From Runella aurantiaca (lineage in GTDB: Bacteria > Bacteroidota > Bacteroidia > Cytophagales > Spirosomataceae), in NCBI RefSeq assembly GCF_003339505.1, contig NZ_QPIW01000015.1:1-64000 (forward strand): a DNA stretch of 64,000 nucleotides, written 5' to 3'. This document shows, in pieces, positions 1 to 7,525 of the stretch (positions are counted from its first letter, which is position 1; the number at the start of each line of letters is the position of its first letter). Position numbers and translations under genes: made by a program. The notes under the pieces are model-generated. The model made no database searches. It was not told the DNA's origin and was given only the letters and a program-made list of their open reading frames with translations.

Positions 1-78
1 TCCGAAGGCACTCCAAAGACTATGAAAGAACAGTCAGTTCTGCCGAAGCATGGATATTATGGGCTAATTGCCAAATAA
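1..78 (+). CDS. 3' end of an unidentified gene (partial)
   Basis: An open frame enters from the left edge and stops at a TAA at 76-78, giving about 25 residues ending HGYYGLIAK. It is too short to assign to a family and could simply be an open frame by chance. A second in-frame stop lies at 109-111, so it does not continue into the next small frame. Confidence 0.25.
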   Translation, partial: SEGTPKTMKEQSVLPKHGYYGLIAK

Positions 79-120
79 TTATTAATCGATTCTGATAATA
101 ACAATACTTAATTTTTAAAC

Positions 121-243
121 ATGCTCTTAACTGCCGAGGAGACACACCCTGTGGCTGACAGTGGAAATTCGGATGCAATAGCGGAGTTTTTGTTAAGTTT
201 TAACGCTAAACTTCTGGAAGGAAACGAGAAAATCTTTGAATAA
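121..243 (+). CDS. Possible 40-residue small protein
   Basis: An ATG at 121 opens 40 codons ending in TAA at 241-243, immediately before a strong hairpin at 248-274. The predicted peptide is acidic and ends LLEGNEKIFE. No signal peptide or known domain is recognised. The only support is the complete frame and its position just ahead of a terminator-like hairpin. Confidence 0.3.
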   Translation: MLLTAEETHPVADSGNSDAIAEFLLSFNAKLLEGNEKIFE

Positions 244-247
244 AAAA

Positions 248-274
248 TCCCTCTCCTGAATGTCAGAAGAGGGA
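248..274. terminator. Hairpin between convergent units
   Basis: The arms TCCCTCTCCTGA and TCAGAAGAGGGA pair over 12 positions with one mismatch around a 3-base loop. An A-run lies to the left and A/T-rich sequence to the right. It sits between the small plus-strand frame and the end of purH, so it probably works as a bidirectional terminator. Confidence 0.6.
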
Positions 275-299
275 CATAAAATCTGATTATTTTTAAATA

Positions 300-1820
300 C
301 TAGTGCTTAAAGTGCCGCACGCCCGTGGTTACCATCGCCATGTCGTTTGCATCGCAATAGCTGATAGAGTCTTGGTCACGGATGGAGCCGCCAGGTTGCA
401 CAACGGCCGTTACGCCCGCCAGACGGGCAATCTCCACACAATCGGCAAAAGGAAAGAACGCATCAGATGCCATCACCGAGCCTTTCAGTTCAAACCCAAA
501 AGCCAAGGCCTTGTCGATGGCCTGACGCAACGCATCCACGCGGGAGGTTTGGCCAGTTCCGCTGGCAATCAGGCGATTTTCGGTGGCCAACACAATCGTA
601 TTGGATTTGGTGTGCTTGCACACTTTCAACGCAAACTCCAACGCCCGTACTTCTGATTCGGTCGGTGCTTTGGCGGTTACGGTTTTAAATTGTGAAGCGG
701 TTTCTACTACCAAATCTTTGTCTTGCTCAAGCACTCCGTTCAAGATGGTTTTAAACATCTTAGCGGGCAATTCCACATTTTTACGCTGAAGTAAAATGCG
801 ATTTTTCTTCGATTGCAACAACGCCAATGCCTCAGGCTCATAGGCGGGAGCAATCAATATCTCCATAAACAATTTATTCAATTCTTCGGCCGTGGCCACG
901 TCAACGGTAGCGTTGGTGATAATCACTCCTCCAAAGGCAGAAACTGGATCGCAGGCCAAGGCCGTTGCGTAGGCTTCTTTGGCAGTAGCTGCGGTGGCTA
1001 CGCCGCAGGCATTGGTATGTTTGATGATGGCGAAGGTAGGTTCAGCACCAAATTCATCAATCAACGCCACGCACGCATCTACATCCACCAAGTTGTTGTA
1101 AGACAACTCTTTACCATGAAGTTTATCAAACATTGCCTCTAAGTCTCCGTAAAAAGTAGCCGCTTGGTGCGGGTTTTCTCCGTAGCGCAATGAATTTTGC
1201 GGCAACTCGGTAAATGCGTAAATATCCTTCGTCGATTTCCCTAAAAACCATTGATTAATCGCCATGTCGTAATGGCTCGTGGTCGCAAAAGCCTCTTGCG
1301 CATAACGACGGCGGTCTGAAAGTTCAGTGCCGCAATTTTTCTCGGTCAAAATGCTCAACACATCCGCGTATTGCGTACGCGACGATACGATGAGTGAATC
1401 TTGAAAGTTTTTGGCACCCGCCCGAATCAACGAGATTCCTCCAATGTCAATTTTTTCGATAATGTCTTCCTCACTCGCCCCCGACGCCACGGTTTCTTCA
1501 AACGGATACAAATCTACCACTACCAAATCAATGGCAGGAATCTGGAACTGAGCAGCCTGCGCTACATCGCCTGCATCTTCGCGACGGTACAGAATACCCC
1601 CAAAAACCGCAGGGTGAAGGGTTTTGACACGCCCTCCAAAAATGGAAGGATAGCCCGTAAGGTCTTCCACCGCCGTCACGGGAATACCCATGTTTTCGAT
1701 AAAAGTTTGCGTACCACCCGTCGAGTACAGCTTAACGCCATTTTGGTGGAGAAGTTGGACAATAGGTTCGAGACCGTCTTTGTAATAGACCGAAAGTAAA
1801 GCCGATTGGATTTTTTTCAT
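300..1820 (-). CDS. purH: Bifunctional AICAR formyltransferase / IMP cyclohydrolase
   Basis: This cytosolic enzyme carries out the last two steps of de novo purine synthesis, formylating AICAR with 10-formyl-THF and closing the ring to IMP. The 506-residue product has the usual family length. An N-terminal MGS-like IMP cyclohydrolase domain (about residues 1-130, with STGGT and GGRVKTLHP) precedes the AICARFT domain, which contains RYGENPHQ near residue 213 and IKHTNACGVA. The start is the ATG after a small hairpin (1828-1841). No other purine genes are adjacent, as is common in Bacteroidota. The identification is secure. Confidence 0.97.
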   Translation of the reverse strand: MKKIQSALLSVYYKDGLEPIVQLLHQNGVKLYSTGGTQTFIENMGIPVTAVEDLTGYPSIFGGRVKTLHPAVFGGILYRREDAGDVAQAAQFQIPAIDLVVVDLYPFEETVASGASEEDIIEKIDIGGISLIRAGAKNFQDSLIVSSRTQYADVLSILTEKNCGTELSDRRRYAQEAFATTSHYDMAINQWFLGKSTKDIYAFTELPQNSLRYGENPHQAATFYGDLEAMFDKLHGKELSYNNLVDVDACVALIDEFGAEPTFAIIKHTNACGVATAATAKEAYATALACDPVSAFGGVIITNATVDVATAEELNKLFMEILIAPAYEPEALALLQSKKNRILLQRKNVELPAKMFKTILNGVLEQDKDLVVETASQFKTVTAKAPTESEVRALEFALKVCKHTKSNTIVLATENRLIASGTGQTSRVDALRQAIDKALAFGFELKGSVMASDAFFPFADCVEIARLAGVTAVVQPGGSIRDQDSISYCDANDMAMVTTGVRHFKH

Positions 1821-1827
1821 TGAATTG

Positions 1828-1841
1828 AGTGCTTCCGCACT
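1828..1841 (-). other. Short hairpin next to the purH start codon
   Basis: In the gene's sense the sequence is AGTGC-GGAA-GCACT, a 5-bp stem with a GGAA (GNRA-type) tetraloop, ending 7 bases before the ATG of purH. The leader from the -7 motif at 1952-1959 would be about 125 bases long. A role in translation is only inferred. Confidence 0.35.
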
Positions 1842-1951
1842 GTTGATTATTTATCGTGGGGAATGAATTATTTATCCTGACGAACAAATCGTTAGTGCAA
1901 CAAAAGCGGTTAATTGACAACTGATTACATCACTGATAAAAAATGAAGCCG

Positions 1952-1959
1952 CAAAATTA
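1952..1959 (-). promoter_or_regulatory. purH -7 promoter motif
   Basis: Read on the minus strand this is TAATTTTG, an exact match to the Bacteroidota -7 consensus TANNTTTG. No clear TTG box was found at the expected -33 spacing, so support is partial. Confidence 0.4.
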
Positions 1960-2045
1960 CTGCTTTTAATCTTAGAAAAGGAAGAATGAAAAAAGAAAAC
2001 CTGCAACAAGGCGGGTCTTTGAAAAATCAGCGTTGCCGAAACCGC

Positions 2046-3209
2046 TTATATTCGCCGTGAAGCAGCCAACCCAACAATTCCTCCCAAGCCCAATACGACT
2101 AGCGCAAAGTGCCCATACGCATTAAAAAGCCATTGGGTCAAATACAAGCTCGGAATGGTAATAAAGAACCCAATCGAAGTGACCAACGTCAGCGCCGTAG
2201 CCCGATAATTTGACGGGGCATTTTGCGAAACCAAGGTCGAAAACTGCGGCGAATCTCCCACCACACTGACGCCCCAGATAAACATAAATACCAGAAAAAA
2301 GAACACAGAATAGACTGGAAGAAAAACGCACAGCCCACAGCAAATGCACGAAATCAGCAGCGAAAACCAAGCCGTCTGGTGACTTCCCCAACGCAACGAA
2401 AGCTCGCCCGTCAGAACGCACCCCAACGCCCCCGAAGCAATGATACCAAAAGCAAACAGCGGAACAGACAGATTTTGATTGGCAAGTTGGTTATATGAAG
2501 TGATGAGAACCGGAACAAAAGCCCAAAAAGTATAAAGTTCAAACATGTGTCCGAAATAACCGAAAGCCGAGCGTCGAAAAGCCTTATCCTTAAACACATC
2601 TCGCAAAACGGCGGGATTAAAGCGTCCAGCTACACGCCTAAATGGGCCATCTTTTACAAACAGCCCAATCACAATTCCTCCCAAAACGGCCAGACCTGAG
2701 GTAACTGTAATGACGTATTGCCAAGGCAGGCTGAGCGAAAATGATTTAAGAATATACGGGAAGGCCGTTCCCAACACCAACGCACCCACCAAATAGCCCA
2801 AGGCTTTTCCTAATCCCGTTTCGTACCAATCACTGCAAATTTTCATACCCACGGGGTAGACACCCGCCAGAAAGAATCCAACACCCAGCCGCGCCAAAAA
2901 CAGGCCTTCGAGCGACTGATAACTGACTAAAACTGTCAGATTACAAGAAGCAGCCAGCGCTGCCGAAATCATAAAGACCCGTACGGGAGAAAAACGGTCG
3001 GCAATGGAGAAATAAGAATAAAAAAGCGTACCCAACACAAACCCCAACTGAACGGCCGTGGTCATGGTGGGCATAAAAGCCGACGTTTGAGGATGAAATG
3101 CCTGTAATGTTTGCATGACGGCATTGACCGCAAACCACAGCGAAGTGCCCGCAAACTGCGCCACCACCACCAGCGGAAGAAGGTAATAAGGTCGTTTCAT
3201 TCCATTCAA
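2046..3209 (-). CDS. MFS transporter
   Basis: This is a 387-residue inner-membrane protein with about twelve hydrophobic segments, typical in length and pattern for the major facilitator superfamily. The loop between helices 2 and 3 reads FYSYFSIADRFSPVRV, a loose version of the MFS signature. The substrate cannot be inferred from sequence. It lies upstream of purH in the same direction, but a promoter motif in between suggests separate transcription. It is divergent from the alpha/beta hydrolase at 3305. Confidence 0.85.
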   Translation of the reverse strand: MNGMKRPYYLLPLVVVAQFAGTSLWFAVNAVMQTLQAFHPQTSAFMPTMTTAVQLGFVLGTLFYSYFSIADRFSPVRVFMISAALAASCNLTVLVSYQSLEGLFLARLGVGFFLAGVYPVGMKICSDWYETGLGKALGYLVGALVLGTAFPYILKSFSLSLPWQYVITVTSGLAVLGGIVIGLFVKDGPFRRVAGRFNPAVLRDVFKDKAFRRSAFGYFGHMFELYTFWAFVPVLITSYNQLANQNLSVPLFAFGIIASGALGCVLTGELSLRWGSHQTAWFSLLISCICCGLCVFLPVYSVFFFLVFMFIWGVSVVGDSPQFSTLVSQNAPSNYRATALTLVTSIGFFITIPSLYLTQWLFNAYGHFALVVLGLGGIVGLAASRRI

Positions 3210-3304
3210 AAAGCAATGTTACCAAAGAATAAGCGGTTTCTCAAAAGGAAATAGATTTTGATTCGTTTTTACTTTCATAGAAAAACCTTTTGACCTTTTT
3301 CTTC

Positions 3305-4153
3305 ATGACGCTTTCTAAAATTACGCTGATTTTTGGCAGTCTTCTGCTTTGTATACTTCAATTGTCCTATGCACAACCCGCCTCCGAAATGGATATTTTC
3401 CAGTCCTTGCCCCCCGAAAAACAACTCAGTACGTTTAGCGGATTTCCTTGTGCTTCGTTTCTCTTTATCGGACGTCAAGCCAAAGTCGTGAAGCCAATCA
3501 AAGTGGCAAGAAATGCTCCTTGGGTATGGCGGGCACGTTTTTGGGGGCACGAGCCACAGGCCGACAGTACGCTATTGGCTCGCGGGTTTCACGTGGTGTA
3601 TTGCGACGTAGCCGAACTCTACGGCAATGCACACGCCGTTGAAATTTGGAATCAATTTTACGCTTTTTTGTATAAAGCGGGGCTTTCATCCAAAGTTGCG
3701 CTCGAAGGCTTCAGTCGCGGCGGGGTATATGCGTACAATTGGGCCATCGCCAATCCCGAAAAAGTATCCTGCGTCTACGCCGATGCACCCGTGCTAGATC
3801 TGAAAAGTTGGCCAGGCGGCAAAGGCCGAGGCCCGGGGAGTGCGAAAGATTGGGAGGTATTCAAACAGGATTATAATTTACAAACGGAAGAAGAAGCGGC
3901 ACAATTTAAAGGAAGCCCACTCGACAACGTGGAAAAAATCGTCAAAGGTGGCTATCCGATGCTCCATGTCTGCGGCGATGCCGATGAGGTGGTGCCTATT
4001 GAAGAAAATACTACATTGTTTGAGCAACGCGTAAAAGCGCTGGGCGGCAACATCACGGTTATTCACAAACCCGGCGTAAAGCACCATCCGCACAGCTTGA
4101 AAGACCCCTCGCCCATCGTGGCGTTTATCTTACGGGCTACATGGCGGGATTAA
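3305..4153 (+). CDS. Secreted alpha/beta hydrolase
   Basis: The product is a 282-residue predicted periplasmic hydrolase. The ATG at 3305 is chosen because it gives a clean signal peptide ending LQLSYAQP; a TTG at 3290 would only add five residues. The nucleophile elbow reads GFSRGG, and the likely acid and base are the Asp of CGDADEVVP and the His in KHHPHS near the C-terminus. Related Bacteroidota proteins are often called prolyl oligopeptidase-like or esterase-like, and the substrate is unknown. It leads a possible operon with the DUF4846 and M15 genes. Confidence 0.8.
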   Translation: MTLSKITLIFGSLLLCILQLSYAQPASEMDIFQSLPPEKQLSTFSGFPCASFLFIGRQAKVVKPIKVARNAPWVWRARFWGHEPQADSTLLARGFHVVYCDVAELYGNAHAVEIWNQFYAFLYKAGLSSKVALEGFSRGGVYAYNWAIANPEKVSCVYADAPVLDLKSWPGGKGRGPGSAKDWEVFKQDYNLQTEEEAAQFKGSPLDNVEKIVKGGYPMLHVCGDADEVVPIEENTTLFEQRVKALGGNITVIHKPGVKHHPHSLKDPSPIVAFILRATWRD

Positions 4154-4204
4154 TGCGTTGTCGCCCTAAAAGGGCCTAAAACACACTAACAATTTGAATA
4201 ACAC

Positions 4205-4972
4205 ATGTCAAAAGCGTTTTTTCTCCCAATCCTTTTTGTGGTTTTAAACACGGTTGCGCAGGTTAAAATAGACAAATCGGCGACGACTATTTCGACGCGT
4301 TTTGCTCCGCCTGTTGGTTTTGAACGCAAGGCTACAGAATCCAACTCGTTTGCTTATTACCTGAGGCGTTTGCCGCTGAAGCCTTGGAACAGCAACGTAT
4401 TGTATTTTGACGGCCGGACCAAAAATACGCCCAACGTGTACGTCTCCGTCGTGGATTTAGGTATCGGCAAAAGAGACCTCCACCAATGCGCCGACGCCGT
4501 GATGCGCCTACGGGCAGAATACCTGTACGCCCAACGTCGTTTCGAAGAGATTCATTTTAATTTTGTGGCCGACGGCAAGCCCCGCTTTTTTAAGAACTAC
4601 GCAAAAGGCGATTACACTTACCCGAAATTCTGGAAATACATGGAATACATTTTTATATCGGCCAATACCCGTTCTTTGCACGATGAATTAAAGCCCGTTG
4701 CGATGTCAAAAATGCAAATCGGCGATGTTTTTATTCAGAAAGGAATTCCATTTGGCCATGCCGTCATTGTGGTAGATATGGCCGAAAATCCAGCAACGGG
4801 GCAAAAAGTGTATCTGTTGGCCCAAAGCTACATGCCTGCCCAAGAAATTCAGTTATTGGTCAATCCTCAAAATAACTCGCTCAGTCCTTGGTATGAACTT
4901 AAAAATGAAACAATTACTACTCCTGAGTGGACTTTCGAGCCTGCTGACCTCCGTCGTTTTGCGGGTAATTAG
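4205..4972 (+). CDS. DUF4846 family exported protein
   Basis: The 255-residue protein has an N-terminal signal-like segment and matches the DUF4846 pattern: YYLRRLPLKP near residue 55, then CADAVMRLRAEYLY, a central F-x-Y-A-K-G region, and GHAVIVVDMA followed by LLAQSYMPAQE. The family has no assigned activity; its His- and Asp-bearing GHAVIVVD strand suggests a papain/NlpC-like fold, but that is inference. It is followed within a few bases by a peptidoglycan-type M15 peptidase, which fits a cell-wall role. Confidence 0.8.
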   Translation: MSKAFFLPILFVVLNTVAQVKIDKSATTISTRFAPPVGFERKATESNSFAYYLRRLPLKPWNSNVLYFDGRTKNTPNVYVSVVDLGIGKRDLHQCADAVMRLRAEYLYAQRRFEEIHFNFVADGKPRFFKNYAKGDYTYPKFWKYMEYIFISANTRSLHDELKPVAMSKMQIGDVFIQKGIPFGHAVIVVDMAENPATGQKVYLLAQSYMPAQEIQLLVNPQNNSLSPWYELKNETITTPEWTFEPADLRRFAGN

Positions 4973-4979
4973 TCCATTT

Positions 4980-5741
4980 TTGGTCCGTAAAAATCTGCAT
5001 TCTCAAGCGCTTTCGTTATTTGCGTTTTTGGTCTGTTCAACGGCCTACGCTCAATCTGAATACCTCAAAGCTTATCCTGACCACATTGTTAGATTCACCA
5101 AAAACCAACTCATTTGGAAAGATTCAACAGCCATGCCGTTTGATGATGGGCAAAAAAAAACGTTTGCTCAGCTCCTCCAAAACGCTGATTTAGAAGACCA
5201 ATTAGCCCAAAAATATCCTTTAAATCGCGTTCAAAATCCGCCTGCCCTCAATCAAGACCCCGGTCGTTTTCGTTACGAGCCTTTTTTTCGAAAGATGTAC
5301 GGAAACACAGAGGCCGAAGTCCGCAAAAACCTAATGGAGATTATCTGGCTTCCCAAAACCCAAAAAAAGAAGTTATTAGTAACAAAAATAAACAACGTTG
5401 ATAAGCATTTTCAGGCCGTTTCTGATGAACTGGAAAAACATCCTGAATTACTAAAATACGTCAACAATCCCGCTGGGACATTTTCGTGGCGGGTCATCAG
5501 CGGCACCAGCCGGCTTAGTATGCACAGCTACGGCACAGCTATTGATATTAACTTAAATCTCTCGCATTATTGGCAATGGGACTGCCGCTGCAAGGATGAA
5601 TCCGTCAAGCTCAAGTACCGCAACCTCATCGCCGCCCAAGTCGTTGAAATCTTTGAAAAACATGGCTTTATCTGGGGTGGAAAATGGTACCACTACGACA
5701 CCATGCACTTCGAATATCGGCCCGAATTACTGCTGAAATGA
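4980..5741 (+). CDS. M15 family D-Ala-D-Ala carboxypeptidase-like metallopeptidase
   Basis: This predicted periplasmic zinc peptidase acts on peptidoglycan stem peptides or related substrates. The zinc and catalytic signatures are SMHSYGTAIDIN (His-x6-Asp) and DTMHFEYRPEL. The longest frame opens with an ATG at 4893 inside the DUF4846 gene, but that N-terminus is not a good signal peptide. A TTG at 4980, seven bases after the DUF4846 stop, gives a compact signal sequence ending VCSTAYAQS and is preferred here (253 residues). It ends just before a terminator shared with pruA. Confidence 0.82.
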   Translation: MVRKNLHSQALSLFAFLVCSTAYAQSEYLKAYPDHIVRFTKNQLIWKDSTAMPFDDGQKKTFAQLLQNADLEDQLAQKYPLNRVQNPPALNQDPGRFRYEPFFRKMYGNTEAEVRKNLMEIIWLPKTQKKKLLVTKINNVDKHFQAVSDELEKHPELLKYVNNPAGTFSWRVISGTSRLSMHSYGTAIDINLNLSHYWQWDCRCKDESVKLKYRNLIAAQVVEIFEKHGFIWGGKWYHYDTMHFEYRPELLLK

Positions 5742-5787
5742 TTGGAACTCGGCAAAATGACCAAAAAACGAGAAAGAGATTCTAGCA

Positions 5788-5847
5788 AAAAATCCGCCTT
5801 TTATAGTAAACAGACGCTTGGCTGTCTACCCTAAAAGGCGGATTTTT
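5788..5847. terminator. Bidirectional terminator between the M15 gene and pruA
   Basis: The 16-base arms AAAAATCCGCCTTTTA (5788-5803) and TAAAAGGCGGATTTTT (5832-5847) are perfect reverse complements. The 28-base loop contains a further AGAC/GTCT pair. The A- and T-runs at the ends provide a U-tract in both directions, as expected between two convergent genes. Confidence 0.8.
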
Positions 5848-5865
5848 AGTTTTAAAAACGGTTTA

Positions 5866-7494
5866 TTATTCCGCTAAGAATGGGTAACGATAATCCACTG
5901 GTGAAACAAAAGTTTCTTTTATGGTGCGGGGCGATACCCAACGCAACAAGTTCAAAATAGAGCCCGCTTTGTCGTTCGTTCCCGACGCTCGCGCCCCGCC
6001 AAACGGCTGCTGCCCTACCACGGCGCCCGTAGGTTTGTCGTTGATGTAGAAATTCCCTGCGGCATTTACCAATTTCTTACTTGCCTGCTCAATTATGTAG
6101 CGGTCTTGGGCAAAAATAGAGCCTGTCAGTGCATAAGGGGATGTTTTATCGACTAATTCGAGCGTTTCTTCAAATTTATCTGGCTCGTAAACATAAATAG
6201 AAAGCACTGGTCCAAATATTTCTTCGCACATCGTGGTATACATGGGGTCGGTGGTGAGCAGTACCGTAGGCTCAATAAAGTAGCCCGTTGATTTGTCATA
6301 ATTTCCACCCGCGATGACCGTCACACGGGGGTCATTTTTGGCATTCTCAATGTAACCTGCGATTTTATCAAACGATTTTTCGTCAATGACGGCGTTGATA
6401 AAATTGGAAAAATCTTCCGTAACACCCATTTTCATGCTTGCCAAATCAGCAATCATGTAGCCTTTTACTTCTTCCCATAAGTTGGCTGGGATGTAAGCCC
6501 GCGAAGCCGCTGAGCATTTTTGCCCCTGATACTCAAACGCTCCGCGCACCAAGCCCACCGCCACAGCTTTGGCGTTGGCCGATGAATGAGCCACGACGAA
6601 GTCTTTACCGCCCGTTTCGCCCACAATACGCGGGAAGGATTTATAGATAGAAAGATTATCGCCAATGGTTTTCCAGATATGCTGAAACACTTTTGTACTG
6701 CCCGTAAAGTGAATGCCTGCAAAGTCAGGATGGCTCAAAATGACATCCCCCGCTACGGGACCATCTACATAAATCAGGTTAATAACGCCATCGGGTACGC
6801 CTGCTTCTTTGAATACTTTCATCAAAACGTTGGCCGCGTACACTTGCGTAAGCGCGGGTTTCCATACGCATACATTGCCCATCAACGCCGCCGAAGTAGG
6901 CAAGTTTCCCGCAATCGCCGTAAAATTGAAGGGCGTTAAGGCAAACACAAACCCTTCCAACGGACGGTGCTCTAAGCGGTTCCAAACACCCTCCGAAGAC
7001 TGTGGCTGCTCACAGTATATTTGGGAGGCATAATGCACGTTAAAACGCAAGAAATCAATCATTTCGCAGGCCGCATCAATCTCGGCCTGATAGGCATTTT
7101 TGGATTGTCCAAGCATGGTTGCCGCATTGATTTCGGCGCGGTACGGACCCGCCAGTAAATCAGCCGCTTTCAAGAAAATGGCGGCCCGATGTTCCCAACT
7201 TAAATTTGCCCAATTTTCACGCGCCGCCAAAGCTGCCTCAATGGCTTTTGTCACGTGCGACGCATCCCCCAAAGAATAATACCCAAGTATGTGTTGGTGG
7301 TCGTGGGGAGGCGTCACGGCGTGTTTATCAGCCGTCATTATTTCCTCGCCACCAATGTACATTGGTATCTCTATTTGGCGACTTCGTGCTTCCACAAGAG
7401 CCGCTTTGAGCGCGGCCCGTTCGGGCGAATTCGGTGCGTAAGATTTGACGGGTTCGTTCTTGGGAACGGGTACGTTGAAAAATCCAGTAGCCAT
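5866..7494 (-). CDS. pruA: L-glutamate gamma-semialdehyde (P5C) dehydrogenase
   Basis: The enzyme oxidises glutamate semialdehyde, in equilibrium with pyrroline-5-carboxylate, to glutamate with NAD, the second step of proline catabolism. The 542-residue product carries GETGGKDF with the active Glu at about residue 293 and GQKCSAASRAY with the nucleophilic Cys at about 327. The start at 7494 (MATGFFNVP) is preferred because upstream in-frame codons overlap the end of the S9 gene and give an unlikely N-terminus. It lies 31 bases behind that peptidase, so the two may be co-transcribed. No putA-type proline dehydrogenase is nearby. Confidence 0.95.
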   Translation of the reverse strand: MATGFFNVPVPKNEPVKSYAPNSPERAALKAALVEARSRQIEIPMYIGGEEIMTADKHAVTPPHDHQHILGYYSLGDASHVTKAIEAALAARENWANLSWEHRAAIFLKAADLLAGPYRAEINAATMLGQSKNAYQAEIDAACEMIDFLRFNVHYASQIYCEQPQSSEGVWNRLEHRPLEGFVFALTPFNFTAIAGNLPTSAALMGNVCVWKPALTQVYAANVLMKVFKEAGVPDGVINLIYVDGPVAGDVILSHPDFAGIHFTGSTKVFQHIWKTIGDNLSIYKSFPRIVGETGGKDFVVAHSSANAKAVAVGLVRGAFEYQGQKCSAASRAYIPANLWEEVKGYMIADLASMKMGVTEDFSNFINAVIDEKSFDKIAGYIENAKNDPRVTVIAGGNYDKSTGYFIEPTVLLTTDPMYTTMCEEIFGPVLSIYVYEPDKFEETLELVDKTSPYALTGSIFAQDRYIIEQASKKLVNAAGNFYINDKPTGAVVGQQPFGGARASGTNDKAGSILNLLRWVSPRTIKETFVSPVDYRYPFLAE

Positions 7495-7525
7495 AATATT
7501 GTGTTTGTTGATTTTTGGATGAATG

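Noticed and set aside
1999-2018. Possible terminator of the MFS gene (ACCTGC/GCGGGT stem)
   Set aside because: The stem contains a central mismatch and is short; the T-rich run alone does not support it.
4162-4174. GCCCTAAAAGGGC hairpin between the hydrolase and the DUF4846 genes
   Set aside because: The stem is only five bases with no T-run, so it is too weak to report as a terminator.
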